This document shows, one piece after another, positions 17,766-24,496 of a DNA stretch of 64,000 nt. Below the pieces are notes generated by a model that did not search any database, was not told the DNA's origin, and worked only from the letters and a program-made list of their open reading frames with translations. How positions within the stretch are numbered: the first letter of the stretch is position 1; every line of letters begins with the position of its first letter. Origin of the DNA: Hirschia sp964342355 (GTDB lineage Bacteria > Pseudomonadota > Alphaproteobacteria > Caulobacterales > Hyphomonadaceae); the NCBI GenBank assembly GCA_964342355.1, contig CAYFFG010000016.1, positions 17,392-81,391 of the forward strand, read 5' to 3'. The position numbers and the translations under genes are program-made.

Positions 17766-18124
17766 TGATCCGTCGTATTTTCGGGCTGTGCCTGCTGGTG
17801 ACGTCTGCATGGGCCATCTGGCAGACAGCGATCACGCTGCATTTTGTATATCGAGTGACCGGCAATCTTGATGGCGCGTTTCTGGATCCGGTTTATTTGA
17901 TCCCGCTGGTCGCTGGCGGCCTTGGAATGTTGGGCGGCGTTCTTGCGGCGCTTAATTCATGGGGTGGCGGAAGTCTCGGACTAATCAGCGCTTTTGTATT
18001 CGCCCTTTTTGGAATTGCGGTTTTGATCGGCGGTGGCAATGAGGGCATGTGGTACCCGAAAATTGTGCTATCGGGCCTTATTTTTGTTCTTGCGGCCGGT
18101 GTTTTACGGATTCGGAGAAATTGA
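17762..18124 (+). CDS. Four-span membrane protein of unknown function, coupled to the preceding gene
   Basis: 120-residue membrane protein (MMIRRIFGLCLLVTSAWAIW...), with spans at about 5-22, 43-65, 70-92 and 98-115 and a basic C-terminus. The ATGA overlap with the upstream stop suggests translational coupling. A second ATG one codon on is better spaced from AAAGGA. Not recognised. Together with its neighbour it looks like a two-subunit membrane component inserted before lpd. Confidence 0.72.
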   Translation: MMIRRIFGLCLLVTSAWAIWQTAITLHFVYRVTGNLDGAFLDPVYLIPLVAGGLGMLGGVLAALNSWGGGSLGLISAFVFALFGIAVLIGGGNEGMWYPKIVLSGLIFVLAAGVLRIRRN

Positions 18125-18159
18125 TTGCGCTAACAGCTAATTTGCATCAACGCGATGAG

Positions 18160-18187
18160 TTGACGTTAGCTCTTGGCTGTCTATTTT
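18160..18187 (+). promoter_or_regulatory. Predicted lpd promoter
   Basis: TTGACG and TATTTT with a 16-bp spacer, about 35 bp upstream of the lpd start. It suggests lpd has its own promoter despite lying behind the kinase gene group. Confidence 0.55.
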
Positions 18188-18222
18188 CCGCCCAACGCCA
18201 AATCTGCTAAGCAGGAATCTTC

Positions 18223-19620
18223 ATGTCTGAGACTTTTGACGTTGTCATCATCGGGGCTGGCCCCGGCGGTTACAACTGCGCCATTCGTTGCGGCCAACTT
18301 GGTCTGAAAACAGCGATCATTGAAAAGCGCGAAACTTTGGGCGGCACATGCCTGAATGTCGGCTGCATCCCATCTAAGGCGATGCTGCACGCGTCTGAAC
18401 TTTATCACGAAGCAAAGACCAACTTTTCCTCTCTCGGCATTGAGACAGGCAACGTCAAACTGAACCTGCCGCAAATGCTACAGCAGAAGTTGGATGCGGT
18501 TAAAGGACTGACGGAGGGCGTTGCTTTCCTGATGAAAAAGAACAAGGTCAAGGTCTTTAACGGAACCGGCCGCATCGCAGGCGCTGGAAAAGTTGTCGTC
18601 GAAGGCAAGGACGCCACCGAGCTGACGGCTAAAAACATTGTTATCGCTACAGGTTCTGAGCCGACAAACCTGCCAGGCATTGAAATCGACGAAGAACGCA
18701 TCGTGACCTCCACTGGCGCGCTGTCGCTTCAATCTGTGCCAAAGAAAATGATCGTAATCGGCGCTGGCGTGATCGGTCTGGAACTTGGTTCTGTCTGGTC
18801 TCGTCTTGGCGCAGAAGTGACTGTTGTGGAATATCTGGACCGCATCATTCCAGGTTCCGACTTGGAAGTCGCCAAACAGTCCCAGAAACTGCTTGAAAAG
18901 CAGGGTATGACTTTCAAACTCGGTCAGAAAGTGACTGGCGTTGAAAAACTCAAAACCAAGCTGAAACTGCCGATGGAGCCAGCTAAAGGCGGCGAAGCTG
19001 AGACGCTGGACGCAGACGTGGTGCTAGTCGCAATTGGTCGCCGTCCATACACTCAAGGTTTAGGGCTGGAGACAGTCGGTCTTGAGCCGGATCAGCGTGG
19101 TTTTGTGGCCAACAACCATTTCAAAACAGCTGTCGAAGGCGTTTGGGTCATCGGTGACGCAACATTTGGCCCGATGCTGGCGCACAAAGCTGAAGATGAT
19201 GGCGCAGCGTGTGCTGAGCTCATCGCTGGCAAAGCGGGTCATGTTGATTACAACCTTGTGCCAGGCGTGGTTTACACATCTCCAGAGATTGCCTGGGTTG
19301 GTAAGACCGAAGAAGCGCTCAAAGAAGAAGGCCGCAAATACAAAGTGGGCAAATTCCCATTCATGGCTAACTCGCGCGCGCGCACAAACCACACAACAGA
19401 TGGTTTCGTGAAAATCATTGCTGATGCTGAAACTGACGAAGTGCTCGGCGCGCACATGGTTGGTACAGGTGTTGGTGAGATGATCGCCGAAGTCTGTGTG
19501 GCGATGGAATTTAAAGCAGCGTCAGAAGACATTGCACGCACATGCCATGCGCACCCAACACAATCAGAAGCGGTCCGTCAGGCTGCTATGGGTGTTGAAG
19601 GCTGGACAATGCAAATGTAG
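18223..19620 (+). CDS. lpd: Dihydrolipoyl dehydrogenase (E3)
   Basis: FAD-dependent E3 component that reoxidises the dihydrolipoyl arm with NAD+. 465 residues. It has the N-terminal FAD site (VVIIGAGPGGYNCAIRCG), the redox disulfide in GGTCLNVGCIPSKAML and the NAD site VIGAGVIGLELGSVW. The C-terminal active-site His-Glu is in HAHPTQSEA. As the last gene of the TCA cluster it should serve the 2-oxoglutarate complex encoded just upstream, and may serve others too. Convergent with the MBOAT gene across a shared terminator. Confidence 0.97.
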   Translation: MSETFDVVIIGAGPGGYNCAIRCGQLGLKTAIIEKRETLGGTCLNVGCIPSKAMLHASELYHEAKTNFSSLGIETGNVKLNLPQMLQQKLDAVKGLTEGVAFLMKKNKVKVFNGTGRIAGAGKVVVEGKDATELTAKNIVIATGSEPTNLPGIEIDEERIVTSTGALSLQSVPKKMIVIGAGVIGLELGSVWSRLGAEVTVVEYLDRIIPGSDLEVAKQSQKLLEKQGMTFKLGQKVTGVEKLKTKLKLPMEPAKGGEAETLDADVVLVAIGRRPYTQGLGLETVGLEPDQRGFVANNHFKTAVEGVWVIGDATFGPMLAHKAEDDGAACAELIAGKAGHVDYNLVPGVVYTSPEIAWVGKTEEALKEEGRKYKVGKFPFMANSRARTNHTTDGFVKIIADAETDEVLGAHMVGTGVGEMIAEVCVAMEFKAASEDIARTCHAHPTQSEAVRQAAMGVEGWTMQM

Positions 19621-19643
19621 GCTTGGTGAAAGCTAGAAATATA

Positions 19644-19677
19644 AAGGCCCGTCGCTTCTATAGTGGCGGGCCTTTTT
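19644..19677. terminator. Bidirectional terminator between lpd and the MBOAT gene
   Basis: AGGCCCGTC and the matching GGCGGGCCT form a stem with A residues on the left and TTTTT on the right. It can serve lpd on the plus strand and the convergent gene on the minus strand. Confidence 0.85.
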
Positions 19678-19680
19678 CAT

Positions 19681-21096
19681 TCAGAACTGGAAGTAAACAA
19701 ACGGGCGATAGCCGAGCGGTACGAATGAAATCGCAAGCGCCACACCAATCCCCATGGTCAGCGCTAACTGTAAGGGCGATTGGCGCAAGAATGAGCCTTG
19801 CCAGTCCATCTTGCGTGACACAATATGCACCAGCGCCAGAACGCCTAGTAGCGGCCAAACAGCCAGTGGCAGGGTGTTTGCGCCTTCAGACGAGAATGTC
19901 AGATAGGTTTTCGACATGGCGAAGGCTTTGCCGAGTGTGTCCGCCCGGAAAAAGATCCAGCACAAATTCACAAAATAGAATGTCACGATCGTGCCGATCG
20001 CTGCGCCGAAGAGACCCATTGGTGAAAACTTAGAGGCGACACGTTTGTTCCAGATGCGCTCGACCACCAGCGCGCCGCCATGCAATCCGCCCCAGATCAC
20101 GAAGTTAAAACTCGCACCGTGCCATAATCCGCCAAGCAGCATGGTGGTCATCAGGTTGATGTTCCGGCGCATGTTAGAGCAGCGGCTGCCGCCAAGTGGT
20201 ATGTAGAGATAGTCACGCAACCAGCTGGAAAGCGAAATATGCCAGCGTCGCCAGAAGTCCTGAATGTCTGGAGACAGATAGGGCGCGTCAAAGTTTGGCG
20301 GGAAGCGATATCCTAAAAGACCGGCACACGCGATCGCCATATCCGAATAGCCGGAAAAGTCGCAATAAATCTGCACGCCATAGAGAAACACGCCGGCAAT
20401 AACTGTGAGCGCCGTATATGAATCTGGCTGCGCGAATATCAGATCGACATAAGGGGCGATATTGTCGGACACACCGGCTTTCTTGATGAAACCGATCAGG
20501 AATAAAAAGCACATCGCGCCAATGTTGACGTCGACCCATTTGCGCGCTGCGCCCATCTGCGGAATGAAGTCAGACGCCCTTACAATCGGCCCGGCCACAA
20601 GCTGTGGGAAGAAGGCGATATAGAACGCCACATCCAACAAGGACCGGTCTGCGGGAATGTCCTTGCGATAGACATCAACCATGTATGAAATGGCTTGGAA
20701 AGTGTAAAACGAGATCCCGACAGGCAGCACGAGGTTGAGGGTCACACTGCCAGCGTTGAGGCCAATCAGGCCTGCCAGATCTGTAAAACTGTCAGCAAAG
20801 AAGTTGAAGTACTTAAAGAGGCCGAGAACGCCAAGCGCCGCCACGATGCCACCAGTCAGCCACAGCTTGCGCTGGGATTTGGAGAGGGCTGTGTTCGGGC
20901 CCACTTTCAGACCAACCAGATAACAGACACCGATCACAAACATGATCAGGCCTAAGAAACGCCAATCCCAAACGCCGTAAAACAGGAAGGAAGCGGCCGT
21001 CAGCACGTATTTGCGTGAAAGGTTTTTTCGCAATGTCCAGACGAGTGAAAAGACCACCGCGAAAAAGATGAAAAAGCGAAGTTCGACAAATAACAT
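19681..21096 (-). CDS. MBOAT-family O-acyltransferase (AlgI-like)
   Basis: Membrane-bound O-acyltransferase of 471 residues with about ten spans. The AlgI-type landmarks are present: FLFYGVWDWRF, SFYTFQAISYMVDVYR, the IYCDFSGYSDMAIA segment, DFWRRWHISLSSWLRDYLYI, and the active-site His in LLGGLWHGASFNF. Family members move acyl groups (often acetyl) across the membrane onto secreted polysaccharides or other envelope molecules. The SGNH-like gene 11 bp upstream on the same strand is the usual partner. The acceptor is not identifiable here. Confidence 0.92.
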   Translation of the reverse strand: MLFVELRFFIFFAVVFSLVWTLRKNLSRKYVLTAASFLFYGVWDWRFLGLIMFVIGVCYLVGLKVGPNTALSKSQRKLWLTGGIVAALGVLGLFKYFNFFADSFTDLAGLIGLNAGSVTLNLVLPVGISFYTFQAISYMVDVYRKDIPADRSLLDVAFYIAFFPQLVAGPIVRASDFIPQMGAARKWVDVNIGAMCFLFLIGFIKKAGVSDNIAPYVDLIFAQPDSYTALTVIAGVFLYGVQIYCDFSGYSDMAIACAGLLGYRFPPNFDAPYLSPDIQDFWRRWHISLSSWLRDYLYIPLGGSRCSNMRRNINLMTTMLLGGLWHGASFNFVIWGGLHGGALVVERIWNKRVASKFSPMGLFGAAIGTIVTFYFVNLCWIFFRADTLGKAFAMSKTYLTFSSEGANTLPLAVWPLLGVLALVHIVSRKMDWQGSFLRQSPLQLALTMGIGVALAISFVPLGYRPFVYFQF

Positions 21097-21107
21097 CTTA
21101 GCAGGTC

Positions 21108-22166
21108 CTAGCTTATGCTTGCGTCACAAAGGTGCGCGCCGATTTCGCGGCTCAGCATCTGTGCGCCATGACGGCCATAATGGCTGAAATCTTCCCAGAT
21201 CTCGCGCGTGAACAACTCCGGGAACAGGTCAGGGCGATTAAAGTCGAGGATTTTAAGGTCCGGCGCTTTTGAGCGGATGACACGGGCAACTTCTGGCGTC
21301 CGATCAATCTCCATGACGTCGGGAGACACAAAGATCATTGGTTCAATGCCTGCGGCGCGGATCTTTTCCGCTTTTGCAATCATATAGTCCGCGCGTGCGT
21401 CCAGGTTTGGGCTGGACGCTTTTTGAAACAGTCCCAGCTGGTGGTTGAACTTGTCAGGATTGTCGATGAAGTCTTTGCGCCGGGCGACAATGTCGTCTGA
21501 CGTCACATCATCCAGCGCCTCAAACCCACCTTCTTCAAATAGGAATGTGTAGTCTTCTCGTGTGGTGTGTGAAGAGAAAAACGCGTCAGATGCGCGACCG
21601 ACGTTGGAAAGGTCATAAACAGCTGCGGCGCCTAGCATTCCGGTTCGAAACGCGCGTTTGGGCAAGCTTTCAGGGAACGACCAGATGGATTCCAGATTTG
21701 CCTTGTAATGCTCTGGCCCATGAAAAAAACGACCACGTTCGTTTGTAAAGGCGCCCGGAGAGCGCGCCTCAGGAAGCGGATCTTCAATCACGACGCGTTT
21801 AAGGTTTTCGGGCGGGTTTTCCAAAATCCGGTCCAATAACCAGTCCTGTTCAGCGCCCGTCAGACCAAATACGCCGAAATTGAAAACAGTCATGTCCCGG
21901 CAGCCAGATTGTGACGCTACGTGTTCAATATCCGCCGGCACGATGTGATAAAGCGTGCGGGACGTGCCGAGAAAGACTGTGTCGTATGTGTCTGCGTGGG
22001 CTTGATAGTGTTTGAGTTTCGGGGTCAGCACCAGCATGTCAGGCGGCGGCGTGGTCGCGCGTGTGATCACCGCTATGACCAGGGACGTCACGACAAGACC
22101 GAGTGCGAAACTGGCAAACACGCCAACACGCTGGCCTGGTTTGAAACGCGCCAAAAGAGATGTCAT
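21108..22166 (-). CDS. SGNH-like membrane-anchored protein, partner of the MBOAT acyltransferase
   Basis: 352-residue protein with one N-terminal span (VGVFASFALGLVVTSLVIAVI) and a periplasmic domain. The domain begins with VFLGTSRTLY, an SGNH/AlgJ-like block I with the candidate nucleophile Ser, and ends with DFSHYGRHGAQ, a DxxH-like block. This pattern and its place beside the MBOAT gene suggest it completes acyl transfer to a periplasmic acceptor. Assignment to a specific family (AlgX/AlgJ or a DUF) is uncertain. ATG chosen; an upstream TTG adds one residue. Confidence 0.68.
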   Translation of the reverse strand: MTSLLARFKPGQRVGVFASFALGLVVTSLVIAVITRATTPPPDMLVLTPKLKHYQAHADTYDTVFLGTSRTLYHIVPADIEHVASQSGCRDMTVFNFGVFGLTGAEQDWLLDRILENPPENLKRVVIEDPLPEARSPGAFTNERGRFFHGPEHYKANLESIWSFPESLPKRAFRTGMLGAAAVYDLSNVGRASDAFFSSHTTREDYTFLFEEGGFEALDDVTSDDIVARRKDFIDNPDKFNHQLGLFQKASSPNLDARADYMIAKAEKIRAAGIEPMIFVSPDVMEIDRTPEVARVIRSKAPDLKILDFNRPDLFPELFTREIWEDFSHYGRHGAQMLSREIGAHLCDASIS

Positions 22167-22277
22167 CAATTTTTATCCCAACACTGGCGCGAGGTGAGAC
22201 GCGCGAAAATCATTGCTGCTAATTTCAGCAAGACATATGCCAATTGGGGAATTTTTGTTTGAGTTTTCCCGCTTACG

Positions 22278-23012
22278 CTATTGTGCGGGTGTGACCGTTA
22301 GGAAGGCGTAACCATCTGCCTTAAGCGTGCGAATGATCTGACGCGCGGCGTCATTAGAGTGGTTAAACGAGGGGTGTAGAAGGATAACGCCCTTACCGCC
22401 GCGTTCTTCTAGTTTGGTCAGAATATTGGCTGATATCTGATCTGGGCCAATGTTTTCCCAGTCAGCGCCATCAACATGTACGGTGACGTCACCAAGTCCC
22501 ATATTGGCGATCAGTTTTTGAAGATTATCATTGTAGGCGATGAACGGATAGCGAAACAGCTTTACCTTGGAACCTTCGCCTAACGCGGCTTCAATGGCTT
22601 CTGCGCCGCGCGCTATGTCCTTGCGTGCGTCTTCCAGCGACATTTCTGTCAGATTAGCATGCGCCCAGCTATGCGCGCCGATCTGGTGTCCGCGCGCTGC
22701 GATTTCTCTGACAAGCTCCGGGTGTTTTTTGGCGTTATTCCCGAGAAGAAAAAAAGTTGCTGACACACACTCAGTATCCAGAATATCGAGGATTTCCTGA
22801 GTGCGATGTCTGTGCGGGCCGTCATCAAAGGTCATGATGACCTCTTTAGCCTTCAACGCATCGTAGAGATTGTTTGCGCCGGGTGAGACCTCCAGCATTC
22901 TTGGTGCGGGCGCACATGCTTGATTGATGTGTGTCTCTTCCGCTTTGGAAGGGGAACACGCAGCGCCAAGAAACAGCAAGCCAGCTGTAAGGGTCATCTT
23001 TCCTGATTGCAT
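22278..23012 (-). CDS. Polysaccharide deacetylase family protein
   Basis: NodB-homology carbohydrate esterase 4, 244 residues, with an N-terminal export signal (TLTAGLLFLGAAC, possibly lipidated although the lipobox is imperfect). Metal and catalytic motifs are MTFDDGPH (Asp-Asp) and HSWAHANL (His-x3-His), with FRYPF and LHPSF near the end. It should remove N-acetyl groups from an extracytoplasmic polymer such as peptidoglycan or an exopolysaccharide. The start was set by GGTGGGGA 6 bp before the ATG. Its place beside the MBOAT/SGNH pair fits surface-glycan modification. Confidence 0.88.
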   Translation of the reverse strand: MQSGKMTLTAGLLFLGAACSPSKAEETHINQACAPAPRMLEVSPGANNLYDALKAKEVIMTFDDGPHRHRTQEILDILDTECVSATFFLLGNNAKKHPELVREIAARGHQIGAHSWAHANLTEMSLEDARKDIARGAEAIEAALGEGSKVKLFRYPFIAYNDNLQKLIANMGLGDVTVHVDGADWENIGPDQISANILTKLEERGGKGVILLHPSFNHSNDAARQIIRTLKADGYAFLTVTPAQ

Positions 23013-23086
23013 CGTGCGTTCCCCACCTTTGTGCGACATGTCCTTCTAAATCATGCAAGCAACATTCCTGCTATGGCGAAAGTGCT

Positions 23087-24019
23087 TTAGCTGGAGGTTT
23101 TCGCAACAGGCGCGCGCACCAACAGCCATAAGCCTAGCATGGTCAACACCAGGGAGGCAGCGTGCGGCCAGCCAAAGGGTTCGTGCAGGACGACCACCGC
23201 AGCAATCGCTGTCATAATGGGACCTGCGCTACCCACAGCGCTGGATAAGCCAGGACCGATGCGGGACACACCTTCATTCATTGCAAAAGCGGATAAAACT
23301 GTCGAAAACAACGCCAGCGCCACGCCGTTTATCAGGATAGGCGGGGTGAACGCTGGCAGAGGCGCGCCTACTGCAACTGTCTGCACCAAAGTGTGAACGC
23401 CAATTCCCAGCGCCGCCGCTGACATCGCCACACACGTAAACAGTTGAGACCCAAGTCGTGTGATGACCGATTTCGACATGGTGACGTATGCCCCGAACAG
23501 GATTGTCGCTGTGCCAACCAATCCAACCCCTTTCCACACTTCAGGGCCGACATTGGCGGCTTCCGGACCGGCCAATAGGATCACGCCGACATAACTCAGG
23601 CCCAATGCGATGCCGTGCTGAAGGGTCAGCCGGTCCTTGAAGAAAATCCGCGCCAATAATGCTGTGATTGTGGGGTAGAGCATCAAGATCAGGCGTTCCA
23701 GCTGAACGGAAATATAGTTGAGGCTCTGTAAGTCCAACCATGTGCAGACATACCAGCTCAACCAACCCAATCCAGCGGCGCTGGCAATATCTTGCAGGCG
23801 AATTGGCTGTTTCCGATTACGCCATGCAATCACGCCAACTACCAGAAATACTGGCAGAGAAAACAAGGATCGCAGGATCATCATCTGCTCTGTATTGCCG
23901 CCGGCGTTAAAGCCGAGTTTGACAAAAATTGCCTTTAGGCCAAACAGCATGGTCCCAACAAAAGCGAGGGCAAAACCTGTCATGCGGTAAGAAGCGGCGT
24001 GGGTGTCAGCTATCGTCAT
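23087..24019 (-). CDS. DMT (EamA) family transporter under a predicted Leu/Ile attenuator
   Basis: Ten-span drug/metabolite transporter of 310 residues made of two EamA repeats. Repeat 1 starts GFALAFVGTMLFGLKAIFVKLGF; repeat 2 starts near VGLVGTATILFGAYVTMSK and has the EPFGWP segment typical of the family. Substrate is unknown. The promoter, leader peptide and terminator directly upstream look like branched-chain amino-acid attenuation, pointing to a link with leucine or isoleucine. Most EamA proteins are exporters, but induction on Leu shortage would suit uptake better. The start is the ATG after GGACGG-like sequence; a longer frame would run into the terminator. Confidence 0.88.
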   Translation of the reverse strand: MTIADTHAASYRMTGFALAFVGTMLFGLKAIFVKLGFNAGGNTEQMMILRSLFSLPVFLVVGVIAWRNRKQPIRLQDIASAAGLGWLSWYVCTWLDLQSLNYISVQLERLILMLYPTITALLARIFFKDRLTLQHGIALGLSYVGVILLAGPEAANVGPEVWKGVGLVGTATILFGAYVTMSKSVITRLGSQLFTCVAMSAAALGIGVHTLVQTVAVGAPLPAFTPPILINGVALALFSTVLSAFAMNEGVSRIGPGLSSAVGSAGPIMTAIAAVVVLHEPFGWPHAASLVLTMLGLWLLVRAPVAKTSS

Positions 24020-24074
24020 GGGACCGTCCGGTTTGTCAAAGTGCCGGTGGTTAGTGAAAAACTGCGGAGCGCAT

Positions 24075-24107
24075 AAAAAACCGGCGGCGAAGCGATCCGC
24101 AGCCGGT
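24075..24107 (-). terminator. Attenuator terminator upstream of the DMT transporter
   Basis: On the minus strand ACCGGC, one mismatch, GCG, an 8-nt loop, CGC, one mismatch, GCCGGT, then a T run. It is a full intrinsic terminator placed 55 bp before the transporter start and downstream of its promoter, so it can only act as an attenuator or end a separate small RNA. Confidence 0.82.
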
Positions 24108-24155
24108 GAAATTACGCGCACATGACGTAACCGACTGCTCCTAGATAAGGAGCAG
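24099..24155 (-). promoter_or_regulatory. Mutually exclusive attenuator stems 1:2 and 2:3
   Basis: Stem 1:2 is CTGCTCC (24155-24149) with GGAGCAG (24141-24135), 7 bp with a 7-nt loop. The alternative stem 2:3 is GCAGTCGGT (24138-24130) with ACCGGCTGC (24107-24099), 9 bp with one G-U. Segment 3 is also the 5' arm of the terminator. Segment 1 coincides with the Leu codons of the leader peptide. Ribosome stalling there would free segment 2 to block the terminator. Confidence 0.75.
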
Positions 24156-24191
24156 GAGCCAGTTTGTCAGTGGGTGCGCGGTCATGTTCAT
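24141..24191 (-). CDS. Predicted leader peptide with Leu-Leu-Leu-Leu-Ile
   Basis: A 16-codon frame encoding MNMTAHPLTNWLLLLI then TAG. The four consecutive Leu codons and the Ile codon are the expected control codons of branched-chain amino-acid attenuation. No Shine-Dalgarno is present. The predicted transcription start (about 7 bp after the -10) falls at or within a base or two of the ATG, so the message would be leaderless. This resembles trpL of Sinorhizobium, which is known to be leaderless. An internal ATG two codons on is a possible alternative start. The stop codon overlaps segment 2 of the attenuator. Confidence 0.72.
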   Translation of the reverse strand: MNMTAHPLTNWLLLLI

Positions 24192-24198
24192 GCTGGTG

Positions 24199-24228
24199 TG
24201 AATAGGGGGGATCAGCGCTGTGTGTCAA
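24199..24228 (-). promoter_or_regulatory. Promoter of the attenuated transporter unit
   Basis: TTGACA (24228-24223) and TATTCA (24204-24199) with an 18-bp spacer on the minus strand. The perfect -35 and the position just before the leader ATG support it. Confidence 0.65.
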
Positions 24229-24248
24229 TCTGGAAACAAGTTAGTGCA

Positions 24249-24496
24249 TTGACTTTATGCTGATCTGCCCGCATATGCGGGGCAAGACGTCTGCGTTCTT
24301 CCATCCAACGCATGATCCGGGCGGCGTGAAACGCCTGCGGTAGAGACATTCCGCAACAGCGCCCGTCAATTGAGCGTCTACCTCCCCAACGCCCTTAGTT
24401 CACGCGGGTCGTCCACCCGAGCGACATAACGCTATCCGTCCCTCATGGCGGATGGTGCGAAATTTATGTGCGCTCCCCGCAGTATGAAAGTTACAC
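24249..24496 (+). ncRNA. Highly structured leader or RNA upstream of the DEAD-box helicase
   Basis: No coding frame, but dense inverted repeats. These are CCCGCATATGCGGG (24268-24281), TGCGTT/AACGCA (24292-24312), GGCGT/ACGCC with a GAA loop (24323-24335), TGCGG/CCGCA (24336-24355), CGGGT/ACCCG (24405-24419) and ATCCG/CGGAT (24434-24453). CGGGC/GCCCG (24318/24361) and AGACG/CGTCT (24285/24375) enclose several of them as a multibranch fold. A weak promoter-like TTGACT-17-CATATG (24249-24277) would make this the 5' leader of the helicase. The opposite strand is possible. It does not match tmRNA, RNase P, 6S or SRP RNA as far as I can read. Confidence 0.45.

Noticed and set aside
24249..24496. 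Assignment of the folded region as tmRNA, RNase P, 6S or SRP RNA
   Set aside because: No tag-peptide codons, no T-loop, no RNase P core motifs, not a single rod with a central bubble, and no SRP tetraloop signature.
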